From an uncultured Chitinophagaceae bacterium (GTDB taxonomy: Bacteria > Bacteroidota > Bacteroidia > Chitinophagales > Chitinophagaceae), in contig CALGAP010000010.1 in the NCBI GenBank assembly GCA_937958995.1, positions 124,001-188,000 on the forward strand: DNA of 64,000 bases. Direction: 5' to 3'. Both the position numbers and the translations under genes were made by a program. This document shows, piece by piece, positions 34,951-42,690 of this stretch. The notes beneath the pieces were generated by a model. It searched no databases and was not told the DNA's origin. It was given only the letters and a program-made list of their open reading frames with translations. Positions within the stretch are counted from its first letter, which is position 1, and every line of letters starts with the position of its first letter.

Positions 34951-35700
34951 ATGACTCAACGATCATTGCTATTACCGATTTTACTTTTATGCGTGATAGG
35001 CGCGCAGGCGCAGCGTCCGCTTCGCCAGGGCGATCCCAAACTCACCGAACTGTGGGAACCGCAACCCAGGGTGGTGACTCCTGGCAAGACAGCTGCCGAT
35101 CCTCCATCGGATGCCATCGTGCTGTTTGATGGCAAGAATACCGATGCCTGGCAGGGACGTGATGGCGGACCCATCAAATGGAAAGTAGAAGACGGAGCTA
35201 TGACCGTGGTGGCCGGTACCGGCGATATCCGCACCAAGCAAGGTTTTGGCGATTGCCAGCTTCATATTGAATGGAGAACTCCCGCCGAAGTAAAAGGCAG
35301 CGACCAGGGCCGCGGCAACAGCGGTATATTTTTCATGGACCGCTATGAACTGCAGGTACTCGACAACTACAACAACAAGACCTACGCCAATGGCCAGGCC
35401 GGCAGTATCTATAAACAACTGCCTCCGCTGGTGAATGCATGTCGTCCGCCAGGCGAATGGCAAACCTATGACGTGATCTGGATTGCGCCCCGTTTCAACG
35501 AAGACGGCTCGGTGAAATCACAGGCCCGCATCACCGTGTTCCATAACGGCGTGCTCGTTCAAAACGACGCCGTTCTCTTAGGCGGAACTCAATACATTGG
35601 CATCGCCAACTATGAAAAGCATGGCGACAAAGAACCGATCAAGTTGCAGGATCACGGCAACCCGGTTAGTTTTCGAAACATCTGGATAAGACCGTTGTAG
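34951..35700 (+). CDS. Secreted DUF1080 (3-keto-disaccharide hydrolase) family protein
   Basis: The 249-residue protein has a signal peptide (residues 1-20). The DUF1080 concanavalin-like domain runs from about residue 50: IVLFDGKNTDAWQG, HIEWRTPAEVKGSDQGRGNSGIFF, YELQVLDNYNNKTY, YDVIWIAPRFNEDGS, and the terminal FRNIWIRPL. Members are now often called 3-keto-disaccharide hydrolases. They are abundant in Bacteroidota and Planctomycetes and act on oxidised glycosides, but substrate proof for this subgroup is lacking. The gene runs into a 113-bp gap filled by a perfect inverted repeat. Confidence 0.9.
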   Translation: MTQRSLLLPILLLCVIGAQAQRPLRQGDPKLTELWEPQPRVVTPGKTAADPPSDAIVLFDGKNTDAWQGRDGGPIKWKVEDGAMTVVAGTGDIRTKQGFGDCQLHIEWRTPAEVKGSDQGRGNSGIFFMDRYELQVLDNYNNKTYANGQAGSIYKQLPPLVNACRPPGEWQTYDVIWIAPRFNEDGSVKSQARITVFHNGVLVQNDAVLLGGTQYIGIANYEKHGDKEPIKLQDHGNPVSFRNIWIRPL

Positions 35701-35821
35701 AATATTGAATTTGAAATTGAACAAGGAATTTGAATTTGAATAAAATTGAATTTTGGGATGTAGAACTAATTTTCAGCTCCATTCAAATTCAAATTCCTTG
35801 TTCAATTTCAAATTCAGTATT
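35701..35821. repeat. Giant inverted repeat filling a convergent intergenic gap
   Basis: Arms 35707-35741 and 35781-35815 are perfect 35-bp reverse complements. Extending outward to 35701-35706 and 35816-35821 adds five more pairs with one mismatch (41 positions in all). The loop is 39 nt. The arms are built of GAATTTGAA-like words around a GAACAAGGAA core. The repeat starts at the base after the DUF1080 stop and overlaps the last bases of the convergent sigma-factor gene. As RNA it would form a very stable hairpin from either strand and probably acts as a bidirectional terminator. Confidence 0.93.
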
Positions 35822-36470
35822 CATCGCTTTTCTGCAGTTGGCTGAGTACATTCGCCACCACCCGGTCGCATCTCGGGGCATAAAACTCAAACAATTCCTG
35901 CCCGTCGAGGGTGTTGAGGAGTTGTTTGCGGATCATGGCTTTGGCGCGGAGGAGGCGCACCTTTACGTTTTGCGGGGTGATTTCGAGGAGAGAGGCGGTT
36001 TCGTCGGTGGAAAGTTGTTCCACTTCGCGGCAAATGAAAACCGTGCGGTATTTGAGGGGCAACTGTAAGATGGCTTGCTGCATCAGTGCTTTTATTTCTT
36101 TTTGCATAAGGGATTTTTGGGTGTCCTGGTCATAAACCAGGTTGTTGTGTTGCAGCCATTGGCGGTAAGCGGTGCGTTCTTTTTCTTTCCTCCGAATAAT
36201 CTGTTTGCATTCGTTGATCATAATCCTGATAAGCCAGGTGCTGAAAGCTGCATCAGCTTTGAATTGCGGCAGATGATACCATGCTTTTAAATAAGTATTC
36301 TGCATAGCATCTTCCACCAATTGATCGTCGCTGCCCAGCCATGCAATACCGATTCGGTACAATTGCTGGTTGTATCGCCGCATAATCTGCTCATAGGCAG
36401 CGGTATCACCGTTTTTTATTTCACGGATAACAAGAAGATCCTGTTCCCCGGCTGTTAAAGGAGTTGCCAT
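35814..36470 (-). CDS. ECF-type RNA polymerase sigma factor
   Basis: The 218-residue sigma-70 family member has a region 2 (about 20-95: YEQIMRRYNQQLYRIGIAWLGSDDQLVEDAMQNTYLKAW and STWLIRIMINECKQI). Its region 4 (about 140-200: LPLKYRTVFICREVEQLSTDETASLLEITPQNVKVRLLRAKAMIRK) holds the helix-turn-helix for -35 recognition. No anti-sigma gene is adjacent. The start at 36470 is preceded by a run of A and gives a normal N terminus; a longer reading to 36509 has no family support. A divergent DoxX-like gene lies across about 90 bp and could be its target, by context only. Confidence 0.92.
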   Translation of the reverse strand: MATPLTAGEQDLLVIREIKNGDTAAYEQIMRRYNQQLYRIGIAWLGSDDQLVEDAMQNTYLKAWYHLPQFKADAAFSTWLIRIMINECKQIIRRKEKERTAYRQWLQHNNLVYDQDTQKSLMQKEIKALMQQAILQLPLKYRTVFICREVEQLSTDETASLLEITPQNVKVRLLRAKAMIRKQLLNTLDGQELFEFYAPRCDRVVANVLSQLQKSDEY

Positions 36471-36563
36471 TTTTTTTAGTCTTGATGATTGGATGCCTGC
36501 ATGGAACAAAGGTTACAAAATTTGTAACCATCGTTTACCCCTGGCATCCAATGAGAAAAAATC

Positions 36564-36950
36564 ATGAGTACTATTGCTCTTACAGGCTCTACAGTTAGCG
36601 TCCGCACCATACTGAAATATACGTATGGACTGGTGCCGATGGTTGCCGGCGCGGACAAGTTCACCAATTTATTAACAGACTGGGCAGTGTACCTGCGCGG
36701 GGTAGAAAGCATGATACCACTCGCGCCAGCCAGCTTTATGTTGATAGTGGGTGTAATTGAAATAGTGGCAGGAGTTCTTGTGTTTCGCTTCACGCGCCTC
36801 GGGGCGATGATCGTGTCGGCATGGCTGGTGGCGATTGCCGTTGTATTGATAGCCGGCGGCTGGTACGATATTGCAGTGCGCGACCTGGCGATGGCTATTG
36901 GCGCATTTTGCCTGGCAAAATTATCCGAGAAAGAAACGGCGCGGGCCTGA
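36564..36950 (+). CDS. DoxX-like integral membrane protein
   Basis: This 128-residue hydrophobic protein has four predicted membrane helices (about 13-30, 50-75, 77-97 and 100-120) and the layout of the small DoxX/DoxD-like family. GLVPMVAGADKF in the first helix and an IVGVIEIVAG second helix are typical of members found beside ECF sigma genes. The role of the family is poorly defined; redox or respiratory-chain links are proposed. It is divergent from the sigma-factor gene, which suggests shared control. Confidence 0.7.
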   Translation: MSTIALTGSTVSVRTILKYTYGLVPMVAGADKFTNLLTDWAVYLRGVESMIPLAPASFMLIVGVIEIVAGVLVFRFTRLGAMIVSAWLVAIAVVLIAGGWYDIAVRDLAMAIGAFCLAKLSEKETARA

Positions 36951-36989
36951 AAAAGTTTCAGCTGTTAATTTGGATTGTTGCATTTAGTC

Positions 36990-37020
36990 TGCTCTCCCGG
37001 CTTGCGCCGGGAGATTTTTT
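36990..37020 (+). terminator. Terminator after the DoxX-like gene
   Basis: A 9-bp stem (arms 36993-37001 and 37006-37014, loop TTGC) is followed by six T. It lies 43 nt after the stop and just before the end of the convergent thioredoxin-like gene. Confidence 0.85.
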
Positions 37021-38248
37021 ATTTCAGCAATTCTTCGATAGTAGCATCAAACTCTTTGCGGAATCTCTCATAATGTTCGCCTGTACCAGGACCATTGAAG
37101 CCGGTATGAATCTTTTTCACTTTGCCATCCTTTCCAATAAAAATGGTGGTGGGTAACATTCTGATGGGAGTGAGCTGGGGTAATGTTTTTTCTGTGCGCA
37201 ATGAATCGCTTGAACGCACACCGGTGATAAGCATGGGGTATTGTACGTTGAAGCGCTCCTGGAATTTGCGAAGACTATTGCGGGAGCGGTTGAAGTTGTC
37301 GCTATATTCATAAGCAAGCGCCACCATTTCAATGCCACGGTTTTTATTCTTGTGATAATAATCGCTCAGAAAAGCGGTTTCATCCATGCAGTTGGCGCAC
37401 CATGAGCCCATAAGCTGAACCACGACTACCTTATTCTTAAACCTTGCATCATCAGAGCTCACGATATTACTATCCAGGTCGGGATAGCGGAAATGGATAT
37501 ACTCTTCGCCGGGTTTCATATACACGGCAGAAAGCGTATCGGGCAAGTAAGCATTTTCATTTCGGACTCCTTCCCAGCGTTCGTTGAAGGCGGGGCCGGA
37601 AATATATGATCCGCCCGTGATGCTGTCGCCCACAACCTTTGCCTTAAAGTAATAAGCATGGTGACCATCGAATGTTGAAAGGCGCAAAGTGTCGCCGTCA
37701 ACAATGCCCTCGAGAAACCGGTAATCACCGGAGGGATTCAGGAATGTGCCGGTCAGTTTGGTGCCCGATTGCTTAAACTCTGCCACTGCGGGCCGTGAAC
37801 GTCTTTCATTCGAAAATGTTACCGCATAGCGGCCGGTAATATTCTTTACCGGGGAAGTGGCGGCGGTTTTCGGAAAACGTTCTGCAAATCCGTATTCAAA
37901 TTTTACGGGTATCACCATATCGTTGGTGCTGGTGCCACGAACCCAGGTGCCGCGCAGTTCTTTATCATTAATTCTTTGCAGGTAAAAAGTGGATTCAAAC
38001 AGAGGCATGAGTACGATGAGGGAATCGCCTTTTGCCTGGATATTGTTCACCGCAATTCTTTCGGTGGCGTTGCGCACATACCATACCGGTTTGCCTTTTT
38101 CGTATTTTACGTCGATATTGAAAACGATATGATTGCCATCATCACGCAACAGCGATGCTTTCCACCAGCCGGTTTTCAATTTCGGTTGTGCGAAAGCGGC
38201 GTTTGTTAAGCTAATGCAAAAGAATGCCAGGTAGAGTATTCGTTTCAT
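37019..38248 (-). CDS. TlpA-like thioredoxin-fold protein, exported
   Basis: The 409-residue exported protein has a signal peptide (MKRILYLAFFCISLTNAAFA). An N-terminal beta-rich module of about 240 residues (DUF4369-like position, often seen before TlpA domains in Bacteroidota) is followed by a C-terminal thioredoxin fold (about 270-409). The active site is WCANC in QLMGSWCANCMDE, and the cis-Pro region is MLPTTIFIGKDG. It is likely a periplasmic disulfide reductase. The start at 38248 is preferred to longer readings because it begins the signal peptide. Confidence 0.88.
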   Translation of the reverse strand: MKRILYLAFFCISLTNAAFAQPKLKTGWWKASLLRDDGNHIVFNIDVKYEKGKPVWYVRNATERIAVNNIQAKGDSLIVLMPLFESTFYLQRINDKELRGTWVRGTSTNDMVIPVKFEYGFAERFPKTAATSPVKNITGRYAVTFSNERRSRPAVAEFKQSGTKLTGTFLNPSGDYRFLEGIVDGDTLRLSTFDGHHAYYFKAKVVGDSITGGSYISGPAFNERWEGVRNENAYLPDTLSAVYMKPGEEYIHFRYPDLDSNIVSSDDARFKNKVVVVQLMGSWCANCMDETAFLSDYYHKNKNRGIEMVALAYEYSDNFNRSRNSLRKFQERFNVQYPMLITGVRSSDSLRTEKTLPQLTPIRMLPTTIFIGKDGKVKKIHTGFNGPGTGEHYERFRKEFDATIEELLK

Positions 38249-38310
38249 GGGAATAGAAAAAACAAAGAAACGGGAATTTTGTTTATGGTGAGCCTCATTC
38301 ACAGTCAAAT

Positions 38311-39255
38311 TCATGCTCTCAAATTCTCGATCATATCCTTCGTCATCCTCTCCAGATCATATTCCGGTTTCCATCCCCAGTCGGCGCGTGCCACCGAGTC
38401 GTCGATGCTTTGCGGCCAGCTTTCCGCAATGGCCTGGCGGTAATCGGGTTGATAGGTGATCGTGAATTCGGGAATATACTTTTTGATGGCGGCAGCAATT
38501 TCTTTGGGCGAAAAACTCATGGCCGCGAGATTATAAGAAGTGCGCACAGAGATTTTATCGGCGGGCGCCTCCATCAGTTCAATCGTTGCCCTGATAGCAT
38601 CGGGCATATACATCATGGGCAGGTAAGTGTTTTCTTTGAGAAAACAGGTGTAACGCTTCGATTCCAGCGCGTCGTGGAAAATTTCAACGGCATAATCGGT
38701 GGTGCCACCGCCGGGAGCCGACTTATAGGAGATAAGCCCAGGATAGCGGAGGCTGCGCACGTCAACGCCAAAACGATGATGGTAATAGTTGCACCAAAAC
38801 TCACCGGCATATTTACTGATGCCATACACGGTAGTGGGCTCTATGATGGTTTGCTGCGGGCAGTTTTGTTTGGGAGAGGTAGGACCAAATACCGCGATGC
38901 TGCTGGGCCAGTAAACCTTATGTATCGTTTCTTCGCGCGCTATATCCAGCACATTCAGCAAGCCCTGCATATTGAGGTTCCATGCCAGGCCGGGATTTTT
39001 TTCACCGGTGGCTGAAAGGATAGCGGCCAGCAGGTATATCTGCGTTACGTTTTGGCGGATCACCTGCACGTGCAGCATTTCTTTGTTCATCACGTCGAGG
39101 CTTACATAGGGACCGGTACCTTTCAGGAGTTCGTTTTCCTCGCGCAGGTCGGAAGCTATCACGTTGGCATTGCCATAAATTTTGCGAAGACCAAGCGTCA
39201 GCTCCACACCGATCTGGCCCGAGGCGCCGATTACGAGGATTTTATCTTTGATCAT
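38311..39255 (-). CDS. L-threonine 3-dehydrogenase, epimerase-like short-chain type
   Basis: This 314-residue extended SDR protein has a Rossmann motif GASGQIG (residues 9-15), the catalytic YGISK, PSSIAVFGP, and a C-terminal substrate domain with RYPGLISYKSAPGGGTTDYAVEIFH. These match the NAD-dependent threonine dehydrogenases of the epimerase family found in animals and Bacteroidota, not the zinc MDR-type Tdh. The product, 2-amino-3-ketobutyrate, is normally cleaved by glycine C-acetyltransferase (Kbl). The only Kbl-like gene here is 13 kb away and may serve lipid synthesis instead. ATG 39255 gives a normal N terminus. Confidence 0.9.
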   Translation of the reverse strand: MIKDKILVIGASGQIGVELTLGLRKIYGNANVIASDLREENELLKGTGPYVSLDVMNKEMLHVQVIRQNVTQIYLLAAILSATGEKNPGLAWNLNMQGLLNVLDIAREETIHKVYWPSSIAVFGPTSPKQNCPQQTIIEPTTVYGISKYAGEFWCNYYHHRFGVDVRSLRYPGLISYKSAPGGGTTDYAVEIFHDALESKRYTCFLKENTYLPMMYMPDAIRATIELMEAPADKISVRTSYNLAAMSFSPKEIAAAIKKYIPEFTITYQPDYRQAIAESWPQSIDDSVARADWGWKPEYDLERMTKDMIENLRA

Positions 39256-39345
39256 GTTGCGGTGTAAAATTTCGCAAACGTAAACAAAACCCGGCAATCC
39301 CAAAATAGCCGTTCAGGACAGGGAAAACCATACACAAGAAAAAAC

Positions 39346-39353
39346 TACCTTTG
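39346..39353 (+). promoter_or_regulatory. -7 box immediately before kdsA
   Basis: TACCTTTG at 39346-39353 fits TAnnTTTG and ends only 5 nt before the kdsA ATG, so the transcript would be leaderless or nearly so. No -33 match is seen at the normal distance. Confidence 0.45.
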
Positions 39354-39358
39354 CCCGC

Positions 39359-40180
39359 ATGGATAAAATGCTGACAGATCTCTTCAAAGGACAATCATAC
39401 GATGAAAAGAATTTTTTCCTGATAGCAGGACCGTGCGTGGTGGAAAGCGAAGAATTGCTGATGGAAGTAGCCGATAAAGTGTCAGGTATCTGCAAGAATC
39501 TTGGTATTCCTTATATTTTCAAGTCATCGTACCGCAAAGCCAACCGCACCAGCGCTTCTTCCTTCACCGGCCTGGGTGATGAGGTGGCCATGAAGCTGCT
39601 GCGCAAGACAGGTGATACCTATAAATTGCCTGTCACCTCCGACATTCACGCGCATGATGAAGCCGCGTTGGCCGCAAAATATATCGACGTGCTGCAGATA
39701 CCGGCCTTCCTGTGCCGCCAGACCGATCTGCTGGTAGCCGCTGCGCAAACGGGCAAGATCGTGAATGTGAAGAAAGGCCAGTTCGTGAGCGGTCCCTCGA
39801 TGAAATTTGCAGTAGAAAAAATTGTAAAAGCAGGTAATAACAAAGTAATACTCACCGAACGAGGCAATACTTTCGGTTACCAGGACCTGGTAGTAGACTA
39901 CCGCAACATTCCCTGGATGAAAGAACATGGCGTGCCCGTGGTGATGGACTGCACGCACAGTCTGCAACAGCCCAATCAGACATCCGGGGTGACCGGAGGT
40001 AACCCTCAACTCATCGGCACCATTGCGAAGGCAGCTATTGCAGCAGGCGCAGACGGGCTGTTTATTGAAACGCATCCCAATCCCGCAGTTGCCAAAAGCG
40101 ACGGCGCCAATATGCTGAAACTTGATTTGCTGGACGACTTATTAAACCAACTGGTAAAACTCAGGAAGGCCATAGTATAA
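39359..40180 (+). CDS. kdsA: 3-deoxy-8-phosphooctulonate (KDO-8-P) synthase
   Basis: This 273-residue TIM-barrel DAHP/KDO8P synthase condenses PEP with arabinose-5-phosphate for the LPS inner core. Typical segments are FFLIAGPCVVES, FKSSYRKANRTS, LPVTSDIHAHDE, QIPAFLCRQTDLL, NVKKGQFVSGP, TERGNTFGYQDLVVDYR, VMDCTHSLQQPN and the C-terminal FIETHPNPAVAKSDGAN. Both the metal-binding Cys in AGPC and the Asn in PNP that separate metal-dependent from independent classes can be compared by alignment. It stands alone, away from kdsB, kdsC or kdsD. Confidence 0.97.
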   Translation: MDKMLTDLFKGQSYDEKNFFLIAGPCVVESEELLMEVADKVSGICKNLGIPYIFKSSYRKANRTSASSFTGLGDEVAMKLLRKTGDTYKLPVTSDIHAHDEAALAAKYIDVLQIPAFLCRQTDLLVAAAQTGKIVNVKKGQFVSGPSMKFAVEKIVKAGNNKVILTERGNTFGYQDLVVDYRNIPWMKEHGVPVVMDCTHSLQQPNQTSGVTGGNPQLIGTIAKAAIAAGADGLFIETHPNPAVAKSDGANMLKLDLLDDLLNQLVKLRKAIV

Positions 40181-40187
40181 CTTGAAC

Positions 40188-40270
40188 ATATTGATTGTTG
40201 ATTCTTCGCCCGAACCAGACATTCAACAATCAATATATTAATATTCAGATAAAACGGGAAAATCCCGTTT
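40188..40270. repeat. Inverted repeat and hairpin after kdsA
   Basis: A 14-bp inverted repeat (40188-40201 against 40223-40236, loop of 21 nt) is followed by a second hairpin (40252-40259 against 40263-40270). They lie between the convergent kdsA and DUF4097 genes. They are probably terminators, though neither is followed by a long T-run on the plus strand. Confidence 0.65.
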
Positions 40271-40328
40271 CCGGGACCTCCCGTTGTAGAGAGTCTCGAC
40301 TCTGCTGACTGCAAAGTTCAGAGCTGTA

Positions 40329-41327
40329 TCAAGAATTCGTTACTAACTTTTTCCTTTCTTTGGCAGGTGGTACTTCATGGGAAAGCGTTATCTCGGAAAA
40401 ATTGCCTTCCAGCTTGATGGTGCTTTTGCCATCGCCTGCTTTTCCCCTGTAAGAGTTGCTGAATTTGGGTCCGCGGAAACGAGCGCCGTCGTCATCATCA
40501 TCTTCTTTTTTCAGGTTGATGCCCGACAGGTTATTGAAAGAACCAAAGTTGGTTTCCACGGTGAAGTTCGCCGAAATATTTTTCGGCACTACAATGGCTA
40601 CATCAGAATATTGCGCGTCTACTTTCAGATCGCTCACATTGGCGGCATTGATCATTACATTGCCTTTGCAAAACTCAATTTCAACATTTGCTTTGCCGGA
40701 AAGATTTTTGATAGTGGCGTCGTTGGCATAGCCAAATTCATATTTTCCATTTGACGCACCTTCGATCACCACCCCACCAAACTTCACTTCTATTGAACCG
40801 GGATTAGACAATTTACCTGCGCTCAGGTTGCCAAACTCCTGGGAGATATTCACCTTGCCGGTGAGATCGGGAAGGGTAGTGTTGCCGAATTTGTTTTCGA
40901 TATCCAGCGCCAGGTTAGCAGGCATCATCACTTCATAATCGATAGACATGTTGCTGTTGTGTTTGCCCCTATAGCCCTTGCCGTTTTTCTTGTTAAGAAT
41001 GGTTTTGAAATAGATCTTGTTGCCTTTCTTGCTGTGCTGCACATCAATGTTTTCAAACAACAGGTCGGCTGCTTCCTTCACGTCGGCGCTCACTTCAATT
41101 TTCACGTCTACTTTTACCTCGTTGCGGTTCCATGTTTTGATATTCACCTGGCCAAACTGGCTCTCGATATCCAGCACATCACTTGACGAAGCGGGGTAGG
41201 ATTGACTGATGGTTCTTTCATGGGCATATTCAAACTTCTTCTTTTTCGACTGATGCTGTGCCCACACTTCGCCGGCTCCCGACAGGAGCAGCACAACGAA
41301 GCTAAGCAGGGGTACTATTCGTTTCAT
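40329..41327 (-). CDS. Exported DUF4097/adhesin-like beta-solenoid protein
   Basis: The 332-residue protein has a signal peptide (MKRIVPLLSFVVLLLSGAGEVWA). A repetitive beta-rich body follows (IESQFGQVNIKTWNRNEVKVDVKIEV, IENKFGNTTLPDLTGKVNISQEFG, KFGGVVIEGASNGKYEFGYAND), resembling DUF4097 proteins. F-G and N-x-S-G turns recur about every 20 residues, suggesting a solenoid. An acidic run (EDDDDDG) occurs near residue 275. It is the third gene of a sigma/anti-sigma operon and overlaps the anti-sigma gene by 26 bp, so it is likely a member or output of that signalling unit. Confidence 0.8.
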   Translation of the reverse strand: MKRIVPLLSFVVLLLSGAGEVWAQHQSKKKKFEYAHERTISQSYPASSSDVLDIESQFGQVNIKTWNRNEVKVDVKIEVSADVKEAADLLFENIDVQHSKKGNKIYFKTILNKKNGKGYRGKHNSNMSIDYEVMMPANLALDIENKFGNTTLPDLTGKVNISQEFGNLSAGKLSNPGSIEVKFGGVVIEGASNGKYEFGYANDATIKNLSGKANVEIEFCKGNVMINAANVSDLKVDAQYSDVAIVVPKNISANFTVETNFGSFNNLSGINLKKEDDDDDGARFRGPKFSNSYRGKAGDGKSTIKLEGNFSEITLSHEVPPAKERKKLVTNS

Positions 41328-41913
41328 TAGTTTTACTTTTTGATTGTTTGATGAGTTTAATAATGTTCAGCTGCTGATTCAGGAGTTCCGTCTGCAGTCG
41401 CAAATTCTGAATCATAGCTTCCAGCAGTTGCTCGCGGTTAGGTGTCACCGGCAACTGGTTTTTCAGGGCGTAGTACGAACTGTCCAGTTTATTAATGTCG
41501 GCAATAAACTGTTTGTATAACTGCGGGTTATCTTTTTCAATCTGCTTCAGTTCAGATTGTTTCAGTTCAATCAGCTGGGTGAAATGATATACTTCTTTTG
41601 CATAGGTTGGATTGATCTCTTTAATCAATTCATCGGCAGCGGCATTGGCGGGATGATTGTCGTTAACCGCCACAAGGGGATCAACACGGTTATGGTCTGT
41701 AGCCAGGTAAAATACTCCGATACCGGCCAGCACCAGCACCGCGGCGGCCACACCAATACGCAGGAATTTCATGGCTGTTACTTTCCCTATACCTTTCCTT
41801 TCTTCGGGTGTTGACAGCTTCTTTTCCAATGAAGCCCATACCTGCGGACGCGGTTCTTCACTATCAAACTCTTCACGATGGTCGCGCATAAATTTCTCCA
41901 GTGGACTGCTCAT
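41302..41913 (-). CDS. Putative membrane anti-sigma factor
   Basis: This 203-residue protein has an N-terminal cytoplasmic part (1-50: EKFMRDHREEFDSEEPRPQVWASLEKKL) and one transmembrane helix (about 53-72). A helical, Gln/Glu-rich C-terminal part (90-190) is probably coiled-coil and extracytoplasmic. There is no CHCC zinc motif. The call as anti-sigma rests on its position: the start overlaps the sigma-factor stop by 4 bp, a sign of translational coupling. Family not identified by motif. Confidence 0.7.
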   Translation of the reverse strand: MSSPLEKFMRDHREEFDSEEPRPQVWASLEKKLSTPEERKGIGKVTAMKFLRIGVAAAVLVLAGIGVFYLATDHNRVDPLVAVNDNHPANAAADELIKEINPTYAKEVYHFTQLIELKQSELKQIEKDNPQLYKQFIADINKLDSSYYALKNQLPVTPNREQLLEAMIQNLRLQTELLNQQLNIIKLIKQSKSKTNETNSTPA

Positions 41914-42467
41914 GATAATCCTCCCTGTTTTATGATGAATAAAAGTTTCTGTTTGGCGCGGATATACTGCGTACGTACCGTATTATGTGAAATGCCGAGA
42001 ATTTCTGATATCTCTTCATGATCGTATCCCTCCAGCAGGTAAAGGGTCAGTACGGTGCGGTATCCGTCGGGCAGGCGGCGGATAGCCTTTTTTACCTCAT
42101 CCACTTTATACTGTATCTCCGCTTCGTCGGGCGCTTCCACATCGGGCAGCGAATACACCACCGAATCTTCCACGATTTCCTGGTTGGGCTTGCGCCTGCG
42201 CAGCGCGTTGATCGATTTATTGATCACGATCCTCTTGAGCCAGGCCCCGAAAGTGGAACGATAATGAAAATCGTCCAGCGAACGAAATGCGTCCAGGAAC
42301 GCTTCCTGCAGCACGTCCTCGGCGTCTGCGCTGTTGTTCACTATGCGCAGGCTGGTATTATACATGGCCCGGGAATACTTATCGTATAGCGCCTGGTAAC
42401 TTTGCCTGTCGCCCTGTTTACACCTTTCTACTATTTCATCCCGGATGATGGTTGCAGTCAGCTCCAA
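41910..42467 (-). CDS. ECF-type RNA polymerase sigma factor
   Basis: The 185-residue sigma-70 family ECF factor has region 2 (YQALYDKYSRAMYNTSLRIVNNSADAEDVLQEAFLDAF; TFGAWLKRIVINKSINALRR). Region 4 (IRRLPDGYRTVLTLYLLEGYDHEEISEILGISHNTVRTQYIRAKQKL) holds the helix-turn-helix. It is first in a three-gene unit with a membrane anti-sigma candidate and a DUF4097 protein, and the first two overlap (ATGA type). Such units usually respond to envelope signals and autoregulate. The promoter lies in the 220-bp gap to the divergent glutaryl-CoA dehydrogenase gene. Confidence 0.95.
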   Translation of the reverse strand: MELTATIIRDEIVERCKQGDRQSYQALYDKYSRAMYNTSLRIVNNSADAEDVLQEAFLDAFRSLDDFHYRSTFGAWLKRIVINKSINALRRRKPNQEIVEDSVVYSLPDVEAPDEAEIQYKVDEVKKAIRRLPDGYRTVLTLYLLEGYDHEEISEILGISHNTVRTQYIRAKQKLLFIIKQGGLS

Positions 42468-42541
42468 AATGACAATTTTTAGTTTACATAAATAGAGACA
42501 TGAAGTTGGAACGCATGTTGCATTTCAGGCCCTGTTTTTTT

Positions 42542-42634
42542 GAAGATTGTAGAAGGAGCACGGAAATTGGAACAAGGAAGTAGAGATCTGCTACGCCTCT
42601 TACCTCCCCGTTCAATCTTCCCGGTTCCTTGTTC
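42542..42634. repeat. Imperfect nested inverted repeats in the sigma/GCDH divergent gap
   Basis: Two inverted repeats interleave: GAAGATTG (42542-42549) with 42613-42620, and GAACAAGGAA (42570-42579) with 42625-42634. Between them GTAG..CTAC forms a small local hairpin. The GAACAAGGAA word is the same as the core of the giant repeat at 35701-35821. The two pairings cross, so they are alternatives (or a pseudoknot). Confidence 0.6.
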
Positions 42635-42690
42635 GATATTCATTTATCTCATACTTTAGCAGCACTTTAATATACCTAATATATACTGTC

